From Streptomyces sp. DH24 (GTDB taxonomy: Bacteria; Actinomycetota; Actinomycetes; Streptomycetales; Streptomycetaceae), in NCBI RefSeq assembly GCF_029813775.1, contig NZ_JARVKW010000061.1:1-33616 (forward strand): 33,616 nt of DNA. The letters run 5' to 3'. The notes beneath the pieces were generated by a model, which was not told where the DNA came from, made no database searches, and saw only the letters and a program-made list of their open reading frames with translations. Of the stretch, positions 8,042-16,123 are shown in pieces; within the stretch, counting starts at the first letter, position 1; every line of letters starts with the position of its first letter. The position numbers and the translations under genes were made by a program.

Positions 8042-8652
8042 GCGGCGGACAGGCCCAGCAGCAGCACCCTCGTGAAGCTGCGGACCCACTCCTCGTCCAC
8101 CGGTTCCGCGCTGACCAGGGTGCGGTGCACCACCGCGCCCGCCACCATGTCGAAGATCAGGTCGATCGCGCGGGCGGCCTCCGCCGGGTCCGCCGCCGGG
8201 GGCAGCTCGCCGCGCTGTTCCGCGCGGGCCCGGCCCGCCACCACCAGACGCTTCTGGCGTTCCACGATCGAGTCGCGGATGCGTGCGCGCAGGGCGTCGT
8301 CCCGGGTGGATTCGGCCAGTACCGCCATGAGGCCGCTGCGGGCCTCCGGGCGAGCCAGGATCGCCGCGAACTGCAGGACCACGCCCTCGATGTCGGCGGC
8401 GAGGCTGCCGCGGTCGGGCAGGCGCAGTTCGTCGAAGAGTTCCGCCACCGCGTCCACGACCAGCTCGTTCTTGCCCGCCCAGCGGCGGTAGAGCGTGGTC
8501 TTGGCGACGCCGGCGCGGGTCGCCACGTCGCCCAGGGTGAGCTTGGACCAGCCGAGCTCGACCAGGGCCTGACGCGTCGCGGCCAGGATCGCGGCGTCCG
8601 CGGCGGCACTGCGCGGTCGTCCGGTACGGCTGGCGGGGGTGCGGCGCTGCAT
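8038..8652 (-). CDS. TetR/AcrR-family transcriptional regulator
   Basis: Regulator of 204 aa. The N-terminal HTH is clear: AAILAATRQALVELGWSKLT, then LGDVATRAGVAKTTLYRRW (recognition helix TTLYRRW) at about 20-66. A helical ligand domain fills the rest. The ATG at 8652 was chosen because it precedes a short basic arm ahead of the HTH; the open frame runs much further but overlaps the thioredoxin gene. It converges with icmA. A CGCTACG-ACC-CGTAGCG inverted repeat lies 84 bp upstream (8736-8752), between this gene and the divergent thioredoxin gene, and is the best candidate for its own operator. Its ligand is unknown; a CoA thioester would suit the icmA neighbourhood but this is a guess. Confidence 0.85.
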   Translation of the reverse strand: MQRRTPASRTGRPRSAAADAAILAATRQALVELGWSKLTLGDVATRAGVAKTTLYRRWAGKNELVVDAVAELFDELRLPDRGSLAADIEGVVLQFAAILARPEARSGLMAVLAESTRDDALRARIRDSIVERQKRLVVAGRARAEQRGELPPAADPAEAARAIDLIFDMVAGAVVHRTLVSAEPVDEEWVRSFTRVLLLGLSAA

Positions 8653-8735
8653 TCTCTGACCATATCCGGCCAGTTCGGCACGGCCGTGAGAGAGATCACC
8701 GGGCCACCCTCTCCGGCCGGGGCCGCCGGGTATTA

Positions 8736-8752
8736 CGCTACGACCCGTAGCG
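8736..8752. promoter_or_regulatory. Perfect inverted repeat, likely TetR operator
   Basis: CGCTACG-ACC-CGTAGCG is a perfect 7-3-7 inverted repeat in the divergent region between the TetR gene and the thioredoxin-TPR gene. Size and symmetry suit a TetR dimer. No T-run follows, so a terminator is less likely. Confidence 0.5.
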
Positions 8753-8908
8753 AAAGCGCGTGAGCGGGCGGACGTACCCGCGAGCGACGACCACGCGGCG
8801 CGGGTGGGGACCCGGCGCCGGACGGGAAACGGGACGCAACAACAAGCAGCCCAGCCTGCTTTCACAGCGGTTTTCACATGTGCGCGCCGGACGGGGGAGG
8901 ATGGACGC

Positions 8909-9883
8909 ATGCAGCCACGGAACATGTCCATGAGCGGAGTCGTCGACCTCGCCGCGGTGAAGGCGGCCCAGGAGGCCAAGGCGAAGGCGGAGCAGGCGCG
9001 CGCCCAAGCGGCCCGGCAGGGCGGCGGGCCGGGTGCCGTCTCCCCGGCCGATCTCGTCATCGACGTCGACGAGTCCGGCTTCGAAAGCGACGTCCTGCAG
9101 CGCTCCACCGAAGTCCCGGTCGTCATCGACTTCTGGGCCGAGTGGTGCCAGCCCTGCAAGCAGCTCAGCCCGGTCCTGGAGCGGCTCGCCGTCGAGTACA
9201 ACGGGCGTTTCCTCCTCGCCAAGATCGACGTCGACGCCAACCAGATGCTGATGCAGCAGTTCGGGGTGCAGGGCATCCCGGCGGTCTTCGCGGTGGTGGC
9301 CGGACAGGCCCTGCCGCTCTTCCAGGGCGCCGCGGGCGAGGAGCAGATCCGCCAGACCCTGGACCAGCTGGTGCAGGTCGCCGAACAGCGCTTCGGGCTG
9401 ACCGGCCTGGTCGTCGACCCCGACGCCGAGCCGGGCGAGGCCCAGGCCCCCGAGCGGCCGGCCGGACCGCACGACGCCGAGCTGGAGGCGGCCGTGCGGG
9501 CGCTGGACGCGGGCGACCTCGGCGGTGCCGTGCAGGCGTACAAGAACGTGCTCGCGGCGGACCCGGGCAACACGGAGGCCCAACTCGGCCTCGCTCAGGC
9601 GGAGTTGCTCCAGCGGGTGCAGGGGCTCGACCCGCAGCGGGTGCGCCGGGACGCGGCCGACCGGCCGGCCGACGCGCAGGCGCAGATCGCCGCGGCGGAC
9701 CTGGACCTGGTCGGCGGTCACGTGGACGACGCGTTCGGGCGGCTCATCGACACGGTGCGCGTCACGTCCGGCGACGACCGGGACACCGTACGGCTGCGGC
9801 TGCTCGAACTGTTCGAGGTCGTGGGGGCCGACGACCCCCGTGTGATCAACGCCCGCCGGGCCCTGGCGAGGGCCCTCTTCTGA
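8909..9883 (+). CDS. Thioredoxin-fold/TPR protein (CnoX/YbbN-like)
   Basis: Cytosolic protein of 324 aa. After an Ala/Lys/Gln-rich helical N-terminus (11-40), a thioredoxin domain (about 48-155) carries WAEWCQPCK with an intact CxxC (Cys80, Cys83) and the cis-Pro in GIPAVF. The C-terminal half (about 180-320) is a TPR-like helical array (DLGGAVQAYKNVLAADPGN). This order matches YbbN/CnoX, a redox-linked holdase. The E. coli protein lacks a normal active-site pair, while this one keeps it, so disulfide exchange is plausible. ATG 8909 is set by GGAGG at 8896-8900; the nearer ATG at 8901 is out of frame. A strong hairpin follows the stop. Confidence 0.85.
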   Translation: MQPRNMSMSGVVDLAAVKAAQEAKAKAEQARAQAARQGGGPGAVSPADLVIDVDESGFESDVLQRSTEVPVVIDFWAEWCQPCKQLSPVLERLAVEYNGRFLLAKIDVDANQMLMQQFGVQGIPAVFAVVAGQALPLFQGAAGEEQIRQTLDQLVQVAEQRFGLTGLVVDPDAEPGEAQAPERPAGPHDAELEAAVRALDAGDLGGAVQAYKNVLAADPGNTEAQLGLAQAELLQRVQGLDPQRVRRDAADRPADAQAQIAAADLDLVGGHVDDAFGRLIDTVRVTSGDDRDTVRLRLLELFEVVGADDPRVINARRALARALF

Positions 9884-9897
9884 TCAGGTCCTAAACG

Positions 9898-9918
9898 CCC
9901 GGGCATGTGGTGCCCGGG
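9898..9918 (+). terminator. Terminator of the thioredoxin-TPR gene
   Basis: CCCGGGCA (9898-9905), loop TGTGG, TGCCCGGG (9911-9918): a perfect 8-bp GC-rich stem 15 bp after the stop. There is no U-tract, as is usual in streptomycetes. Confidence 0.7.
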
Positions 9919-9956
9919 TGAAAGAACGACCACCGGATCGTCACCGCGGCCGCGCT

Positions 9957-9973
9957 TTACCAAGACTTGGTAA
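9957..9973. promoter_or_regulatory. 17-bp palindrome nested between two GCGGCCGC sites
   Basis: TTACCAAGACTTGGTAA is a perfect inverted repeat about a central A. It is flanked by GCGGCCGC at 9946-9953 and 9976-9983, giving a palindrome inside a second, near-symmetric arm pair. An operator or cruciform-forming element is likely. Confidence 0.55.
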
Positions 9974-9985
9974 TCGCGGCCGCTG

Positions 9986-9998
9986 TTACTGCCAGTAA
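9986..9998. promoter_or_regulatory. TTACTGCCAGTAA palindrome
   Basis: Perfect inverted repeat TTACTG-C-CAGTAA. It shares the TTACT...AGTAA half-sites with the element at 10114-10129. Confidence 0.5.
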
Positions 9999-10113
9999 GT
10001 CGAGGTCGTGGATCTGTCGGCTTCTGTCCGGCGATCAACAGTTTTGTCCGGGCCCCGGGTGACACCCTGAGTCGCCGGTCGAGACCTCTGGGTCGTCGCA
10101 CGGTTATCCGGCC

Positions 10114-10129
10114 GTTACTAGCGAGTAAC
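10114..10129. promoter_or_regulatory. GTTACTAGCGAGTAAC palindrome
   Basis: Inverted repeat GTTACT-AGCG-AGTAAC with 6-bp arms, typical of TetR-type operators. Together with 9986-9998 it gives two related sites upstream of the DUF6230 gene. Confidence 0.5.
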
Positions 10130-10239
10130 GAACCCCCTTGTGCAGGCGGCGAGAATGCACCACGATCGGCCACGCTCGGTCCAATCCCGCTTCCCCGACA
10201 GCCGGTCGGGGCGCGGGAGTTCCTGGGTCCCCACCGAGC

Positions 10240-10398
10240 AGAGCCGGCGGCAGTGGCGCCGGCTCTTGGGCAGGGGGGTCTTCGCCGTCCGGCGAAGCCT
10301 GTCCAGCAAGGTTGTGCGTGATGCGTGTCAGGCGCGACCAGTGGTTGTCGCTCGGGGGTGATCGCCGGTGATTCGGGCGCTGTGTGCGCCACCGAGCG
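10240..10398 (+). other. Hairpin cluster upstream of the DUF6230 gene
   Basis: Perfect stems in order are AGAGCCGGCG/CGCCGGCTCT (10240-10249 with 10257-10266), CTTCGCC/GGCGAAG with loop GTCC (10280-10297), and CGCTCGG/CCGAGCG (10349-10355 with 10392-10398) enclosing GGCGC-TGTGT-GCGCC (10376-10390). They may be part of a structured leader. No known riboswitch signature was recognised. Confidence 0.4.
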
Positions 10399-10505
10399 CG
10401 GGCGCTCTCCTTCCCGAGGACGTAGCACTTCTCCCATCCCTGCCCGGCTGAGCCGTCTCTAGGGGCAGTCAGGGTCAGGAGATGTACGTCCGAGAAGGAG
10501 GAAAT

Positions 10506-11138
10506 ATGGAGTCCCAGGTGCGTGGCGGGACCAGATGGAAGCGGTTCGCCGTCGTGATGGTGCCCAGCGTGGCCGCCACGGCAGCGATAGGTGTCGCCCT
10601 CGCGCAGGGCGCTCTCGCCGCGTCGTTCAGCGTTTCCGGTCAGTCGTTCAAGGTGACGACCGAGCGGCTCGACGGTCAGGGCTTCTCGCAGTACGGGGCG
10701 ATCGACTCGGGCTACACGCTCGACGGCAAGAAGACGGCTCACCCCGTCGCCGTCTCGGCGTTCAAGTCCGCGACGATCAAGAACCTGTGCCAGTCCGTGG
10801 TCACCCCGGACGTGCCGCTGATCGGTAACGTCAGCCTCATCCTGAAGGCGGGCGGCGGGAACACGCCGGTCCGGGCCGAGAACCTGTACATCGATGTCGC
10901 CGACCTGAACGCCGACGCGACGTTCAAGAACATCGACATCGGTGTGGCCGCCAAGGACGCCACCAAGGGTCCGGGCATCGCCAAGGGCGACCACGCCAAC
11001 CCGTACGGGTTCGCGCAGCAGGCCGACTCGGTCGTGCTGACCGACGTGAAGCAGACGGCGTGGGCGACCACCGCCGGAACCTTCAAGCTCAGCGGCCTGA
11101 AGATGTCGCTGTCGACGGGTGTCAAGGAGTGCTACTAA
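10506..11138 (+). CDS. Secreted DUF6230-family protein
   Basis: Exported protein of 210 aa, function unknown. A basic N-terminus and hydrophobic core lead to a likely signal-peptidase site ALA-AS near residue 39. The mature part is beta-rich with only two cysteines (Cys95 in NLCQSV and Cys209 in the final KECY), probably forming one disulfide that ties the C-terminus down. The family resembles what is catalogued as DUF6230; some homologues carry a cholesterol esterase label, but no GxSxG lipase motif is visible here. ATG 10506 follows AAGGAGG (10495-10501); an in-frame ATG at 10482 lacks this. It probably forms a set with the next two genes, though a hairpin lies between. Confidence 0.8.
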   Translation: MESQVRGGTRWKRFAVVMVPSVAATAAIGVALAQGALAASFSVSGQSFKVTTERLDGQGFSQYGAIDSGYTLDGKKTAHPVAVSAFKSATIKNLCQSVVTPDVPLIGNVSLILKAGGGNTPVRAENLYIDVADLNADATFKNIDIGVAAKDATKGPGIAKGDHANPYGFAQQADSVVLTDVKQTAWATTAGTFKLSGLKMSLSTGVKECY

Positions 11139-11147
11139 GCACTCGTT

Positions 11148-11182
11148 GACGGGCGGGGGCGCCGACGGCACCCCCGCCCGTC
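11148..11182 (+). terminator. Strong hairpin after the DUF6230 gene
   Basis: GACGGGCGGGGG (11148-11159) pairs perfectly with CCCCCGCCCGTC (11171-11182) around an 11-nt loop, starting 9 bp after the stop. It is a terminator or attenuator that could make the secreted protein more abundant than the two downstream products. Confidence 0.7.
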
Positions 11183-11293
11183 CAGTACCCGCTCGCGTCT
11201 TCACGCGCCGCACACGCGGCGCGCACAGCACACACAGCACACGTAGTACCACCTCACCACCACAGCAACGCCGTTCCAGGGAGCTGTTTTTCC

Positions 11294-11893
11294 ATGAGCG
11301 CCGAGACTCCTGCCGCCATCGGCCAGTTCACCCGCCGGAGGCAGCAGTTCCGCGCCTGGCGGGGTATGCGGCCGTTCTGGGCCGGCCTGTTCGTCATGCT
11401 CGGCGGACTCCCCATCGCCTACTTCCCGTACGCGAACCTCCAGATCGGTCACCTGACGCTGGCGATGGCCACGACAGCCGGCGCCGGGTCCCTGATCATC
11501 GGCGTGCTGCTCGTCGTGCTGGGCATCAGCCTGTGGTTCCAGAAGCACGTCCGCGTCTTCGCGGGCGTCGCGGCGATCCTGCTGGCGCTGGTGTCCATCC
11601 CCGTGTCCAACCTGGGCGGGTTCCTCATCGGCTTCCTGTTCGCGCTGATCGGCGGGGCCATGGCCGTGTCGTGGGCGCCGGGGGCGGGGTCCGAGCACGG
11701 CACGAGGTACGAGCACGGCACGAGGTACGAGCACGGCCCGAGGTACGAGGACGGTACGGGCAAGGGGGACGCCCCGCAGGGCGTGGTGCCGGGAGCCACG
11801 GTCCCGCAGCAGACCAACGGGGTGGACGAGCCGAACGATCTGTCAGGAACGAGCCCGGCCAACGGGGCGAACGGGAGGCACAGTGCCGGCTGA
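11294..11893 (+). CDS. DUF6114-like membrane protein
   Basis: Integral membrane protein of 199 aa. Hydrophobic segments lie at about 29-48 (FWAGLFVMLGGLPIAYF), 55-85, 88-105 and 107-125, so three or four helices, followed by a hydrophilic tail from about 130. The tail contains a short repeat EHGTRY-EHGTRY-EHGPRY-EDGTG. It resembles the DUF6114 family found beside DUF6230 proteins in streptomycetes; its role is unknown. The RBS AGGGAG is at 11278-11283. The stop overlaps the next gene, whose GTG is at 11883, so the two are translationally coupled. Confidence 0.8.
   Translation: MSAETPAAIGQFTRRRQQFRAWRGMRPFWAGLFVMLGGLPIAYFPYANLQIGHLTLAMATTAGAGSLIIGVLLVVLGISLWFQKHVRVFAGVAAILLALVSIPVSNLGGFLIGFLFALIGGAMAVSWAPGAGSEHGTRYEHGTRYEHGPRYEDGTGKGDAPQGVVPGATVPQQTNGVDEPNDLSGTSPANGANGRHSAG
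11693..11759 (+). repeat. 18-bp tandem repeat inside the DUF6114 gene
   Basis: GAGCACGGCACGAGGTAC occurs at 11693-11710 and 11711-11728, with one change at 11729-11746 and a degenerate partial copy to 11759. It encodes EHGTRY units in the hydrophilic tail and may vary in copy number between strains. Confidence 0.8.
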
Positions 11894-13238
11894 CGAGGTG
11901 ACCCACGGGATGGATGTGGACGCGTCCCGTGCGAGAACCGGGCCGCGTCACGCGGCACCCAAGAAGCCGCTGTTCACCAGGTTCCACATGCCGGCCGGGA
12001 AGGCGATAGCCCTGGCCGCGATGCCCACCGCGGTTCTCATGGGGATGGGGTTCACCCCCACGCTGGCCATCGCCGACAACAACGACGTGGTCAAGCCGAC
12101 GTCGAACAGCCTGACCGTCGACGAGTACAAGGACTGTGTCGCCGCGCTGGACAAGGACGGCAAGGAGGACTCCGAGTCCGCCACGCCGTCGCCTTCGGCG
12201 AGCGCCTCCGAGCAGCAGGACCAGCAGCCGGAGCCCAGCCCGTCGGCGACCTCCGGGGACTCTGCGGAGGGCGACTCGGGTTCGGGTGCGGGGGGTTCAT
12301 CGGGTTCGACTTCTTCGCCGGATTCAGGTTCCGACGACGAGGCCGACCCGACCCCGTCCCCGTCCGCCTCCGCGGGCAGGGAGAAGACGTCCGGCGGCGC
12401 CGGCACGGCCTCACCGTCTCCGTCCGAGAGCGGCGGCGGCCTGCTGGACGGCATCGGCGACGCCCTCGACGGCGTACTCGGCGGCGGCCGGGCGTCCGAG
12501 AGCCCGAGCCCCACGCCGTCCGCCTCCGAGAGCGCGGGCGAGGACGACCCGTCCGGCGACGGCGGGGTCGCCGGTGACGTCGGGGACACCGTCGAGGACA
12601 CCACCGGCAAGGTCACCGACACGGTGCGGGACACCGTCGGGGACGTCACCGGCGAGGCGGCCGAGGACGCCACCGACGCCGTCGGCGACGCGGCCGAGGA
12701 CGCCAAGGACGCCGTCCCGACGCCGACGCCCAGCCCGTCGGCGAGCGGGACGACCGACCCGGAGGACTGCCCGGCCGCCACGGACGCCGAGGGCGGGGTC
12801 GACAACAAGATCCCGCTGCCCGACGACCCGTGGTACCTGGACGCCAGTTCGCTGCTGCTGAAGGGCGCCGACTACCAGGGCATCGTCGAGGTGAGGACCG
12901 CCAACGGCACCACCAAGAAGGTGCTGAAGTACGTCATCTCCGACGGCACCGACATCGGCGACCTGCACCAGACGGTCAAGGACGAGCAGGCCGGCAAGAC
13001 CTACCACGTGCAGGCGGCCAAGGGCTCGACGTCCACGATCCGCGACGGCGACACCGTGATGTACACGGAGAGCATCTCCGGCAACCTGCTCGGTCTGATC
13101 CCGATCACGTTCAGCCCGGAGAACCCGCCGCCGCTGAACATCCCGCTGATCTACTTCACCAAGGTGAAGGTCGTGCAGGCCGGCCAGTTCGGCGGCACCC
13201 TGCACGTCCCGGGCCTGCACCAGTACATCACCGACTGA
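11883..13238 (+). CDS. Anchored or secreted acidic low-complexity protein
   Basis: Protein of 451 aa with no recognised function. After a basic arm, a hydrophobic segment (about 40-64, AIALAAMPTAVLMGMGF) acts as signal or anchor, followed by TVDEYKDCVAAL (Cys85). Residues about 96-290 are low complexity: Ser/Pro/Glu/Asp stretches with repeated TPSPSAS blocks, then a helical acidic repeat (about 231-278) built of units like DTVGDVTGEAAED and DAVGDAAEDAKD, similar in look to LEA proteins. A conserved-looking folded domain (about 290-451, Cys296) ends the protein. The GTG start follows GGGAGG (11873-11878) and overlaps the DUF6114 gene by 11 bp. Together with the two preceding genes this suggests an envelope complex with a long flexible spacer. 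Confidence 0.75.
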   Translation: MPADEVTHGMDVDASRARTGPRHAAPKKPLFTRFHMPAGKAIALAAMPTAVLMGMGFTPTLAIADNNDVVKPTSNSLTVDEYKDCVAALDKDGKEDSESATPSPSASASEQQDQQPEPSPSATSGDSAEGDSGSGAGGSSGSTSSPDSGSDDEADPTPSPSASAGREKTSGGAGTASPSPSESGGGLLDGIGDALDGVLGGGRASESPSPTPSASESAGEDDPSGDGGVAGDVGDTVEDTTGKVTDTVRDTVGDVTGEAAEDATDAVGDAAEDAKDAVPTPTPSPSASGTTDPEDCPAATDAEGGVDNKIPLPDDPWYLDASSLLLKGADYQGIVEVRTANGTTKKVLKYVISDGTDIGDLHQTVKDEQAGKTYHVQAAKGSTSTIRDGDTVMYTESISGNLLGLIPITFSPENPPPLNIPLIYFTKVKVVQAGQFGGTLHVPGLHQYITD

Positions 13239-13280
13239 GCCGGCCGCAGGCCCCACGACCACTCCGGGAGCCGCAACAAC

Positions 13281-13319
13281 GCCGAGGGCGCCCCCTGTTC
13301 ACCAGGGGGCGCCCTCGGC
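13281..13319. terminator. 17-bp perfect-stem bidirectional terminator
   Basis: Arms 13281-13297 and 13303-13319 pair perfectly over 17 bp (GCCGAGGGCGCCCCCTG on the left) with loop TTCAC. It lies between convergent genes and should stop transcription from both sides. Confidence 0.9.
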
Positions 13320-13339
13320 GCCGTTCGGGTCCGGGCGGG

Positions 13340-14767
<1,428 letters not shown>

Positions 14768-14794
14768 GGGGCGATCCTATCGGTTTGTTTCGCT

Positions 14795-14808
14795 ACGGAA
14801 TATTCCGT
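14795..14808. promoter_or_regulatory. Palindrome ACGGAATATTCCGT in the pyk promoter region
   Basis: A perfect 14-bp palindrome, AT-rich at its centre, 28 bp before the pyk ATG. TAGGAT on the minus strand (14779-14774) may be the -10, placing the palindrome over the -35 region. A related but imperfect element, ACAGAATTCCGT (18235-18246), precedes pta. Confidence 0.5.
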
Positions 14809-14863
14809 CTGGCGGAAAGTACAAATGGGCGGGTTCGCGCTCAGGCGTGTATGCCGGTATTGG

Positions 14864-16123
14864 TCACTCGCTCTTTTCGACCAGTGCGTACGTCTGTGTC
14901 GCGATCTCCAATTCCTCGTCCGTCGGGACCACGGCGACGGCGACCCGCGCGTACTCGGGCGAGATCAGCTGCGGCCGGTCCGCGCGCACCGCGTTCAGCT
15001 CGCCGTCCACCACGAGCCCCAGTTCCTCCAGGCCCGCCACGGCAGCTTCCCGCACCGGCGCCGCGTTCTCACCGACCCCGGCCGTGAAGGCGACGGCGTC
15101 CACCCGTCCGAGCACCGCGTAATAAGCACCGATGTACTTCTTCAACCGGTGAATGTAGATGTCGAACGCCAGCTTCGCCCGCTCGTCGCCCTCGTCGATC
15201 CGGCGGCGGATCTCCCGCATGTCGTTGTCGCCGCACAGTCCGACGAGTCCGCTCTTCTTGTTGAGCAGATTGTCGATCTCGTCGGCGGACATTTCACCAA
15301 CACGCATCAAATGGAAGATGACGGCCGGATCCATGTCACCGGAGCGCGTACCCATCACGAGCCCCTCCAAGGGCGTCAGGCCCATGGAGGTCTCCACGCA
15401 CCGCCCGCCCCGCACGGCCGAGGCCGACGCCCCGTTGCCCAGGTGCAGCACGATCACGTTCACGTCCTCGGGCGCCCGGCCCAGCAGGTCGGCCGTCGCG
15501 CGGGACACGTACGCGTGCGAGGTGCCGTGGAAGCCGTAGCGCCGGATGCGGTGCGCGTCGGCGGTCTCCACGTCGATCGCGTAGCGGGCGGCCGACTCCG
15601 GCATCGTCGTGTGGAACGCGGTGTCGAACACGGCGACCTGCGGCAGGTCCGGACGCAGCGCCCGCGCGGTGCGGATGCCGGTCAGGTTGGCCGGGTTGTG
15701 CAGCGGCGCCACCGGGATCAGCCGCTCGATCTCGGCGAGCACGGCGTCGTCGATCACCGTCGGCTCGGTGAACCGCTTCCCGCCGTGCACCACCCGGTGC
15801 CCGATCGCGGCCAGTTCGGGGGAGTCGAGCCCGAAGCCGTCCCTGGCCAGCTCGGCGGCGACGGCCTTCAGCGCGGCGTCGTGGTCCGGGATCGCGCCGG
15901 TCCGCTCACGGGTCCGGCCGTCCGCGACCGGAGTGTGCTTCAGACGCGAGGTCTCCTCGCCGATCCGCTCGACGAGGCCCACCGCGAGCCGGCTGCTGTC
16001 GCGCATGTCGAGCAGCTGGTACTTCACCGACGAGGAGCCGGAGTTGAGGACGAGGACGCGCGAACCGCGGGCCGCGCGCGCCTCGCCGGCCGGGGTGGTG
16101 GCGGGCGACGGGTGGGTGGTCAC
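14864..16123 (-). CDS. ackA: Acetate kinase
   Basis: ASKHA-fold enzyme of 419 aa that interconverts acetyl phosphate plus ADP with acetate plus ATP. The phosphate loop VLNSGSSSVKY starts near residue 25, and HRVVHGG, HNPAN, FDTAFH, RRYGFHGTSH, HLGNGAS and GLTPLEGLVMGTRSGD follow in the usual order. The N-terminus is about 20 residues longer than in many homologues (Thr/Pro/Ala-rich). The GTG start overlaps the pta stop in a GTGA quartet (16120-16123), implying translational coupling with pta. Together the two form the acetate overflow and re-assimilation pathway. Confidence 0.95.
   Translation of the reverse strand: MTTHPSPATTPAGEARAARGSRVLVLNSGSSSVKYQLLDMRDSSRLAVGLVERIGEETSRLKHTPVADGRTRERTGAIPDHDAALKAVAAELARDGFGLDSPELAAIGHRVVHGGKRFTEPTVIDDAVLAEIERLIPVAPLHNPANLTGIRTARALRPDLPQVAVFDTAFHTTMPESAARYAIDVETADAHRIRRYGFHGTSHAYVSRATADLLGRAPEDVNVIVLHLGNGASASAVRGGRCVETSMGLTPLEGLVMGTRSGDMDPAVIFHLMRVGEMSADEIDNLLNKKSGLVGLCGDNDMREIRRRIDEGDERAKLAFDIYIHRLKKYIGAYYAVLGRVDAVAFTAGVGENAAPVREAAVAGLEELGLVVDGELNAVRADRPQLISPEYARVAVAVVPTDEELEIATQTYALVEKSE

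Larger units (their letters stand above)
9919..10505. other. 587-bp gene-free regulatory region
   Basis: No real gene is seen; open frames here lack ribosome sites and recognisable domains. The left part (9946-10129) holds three palindromes, and the right part (10240-10398) holds several stable hairpins. All precede a secreted DUF6230 protein gene. The right part could be a long 5' leader or a small RNA. Confidence 0.55.

Noticed and set aside
9957..9973. DasR site
   Set aside because: The TTACCAAG/CTTGGTAA arms do not match the TGGTCTAGACCA core.
10506..11138. Cholesterol esterase or lipase
   Set aside because: No GxSxG nucleophile motif or alpha/beta-hydrolase pattern is visible in the 210 residues.
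10104..11252. Minus-strand frame across the palindrome region and the DUF6230 gene
   Set aside because: No ribosome site or domain, and it opposes a gene with a clear signal peptide and RBS.
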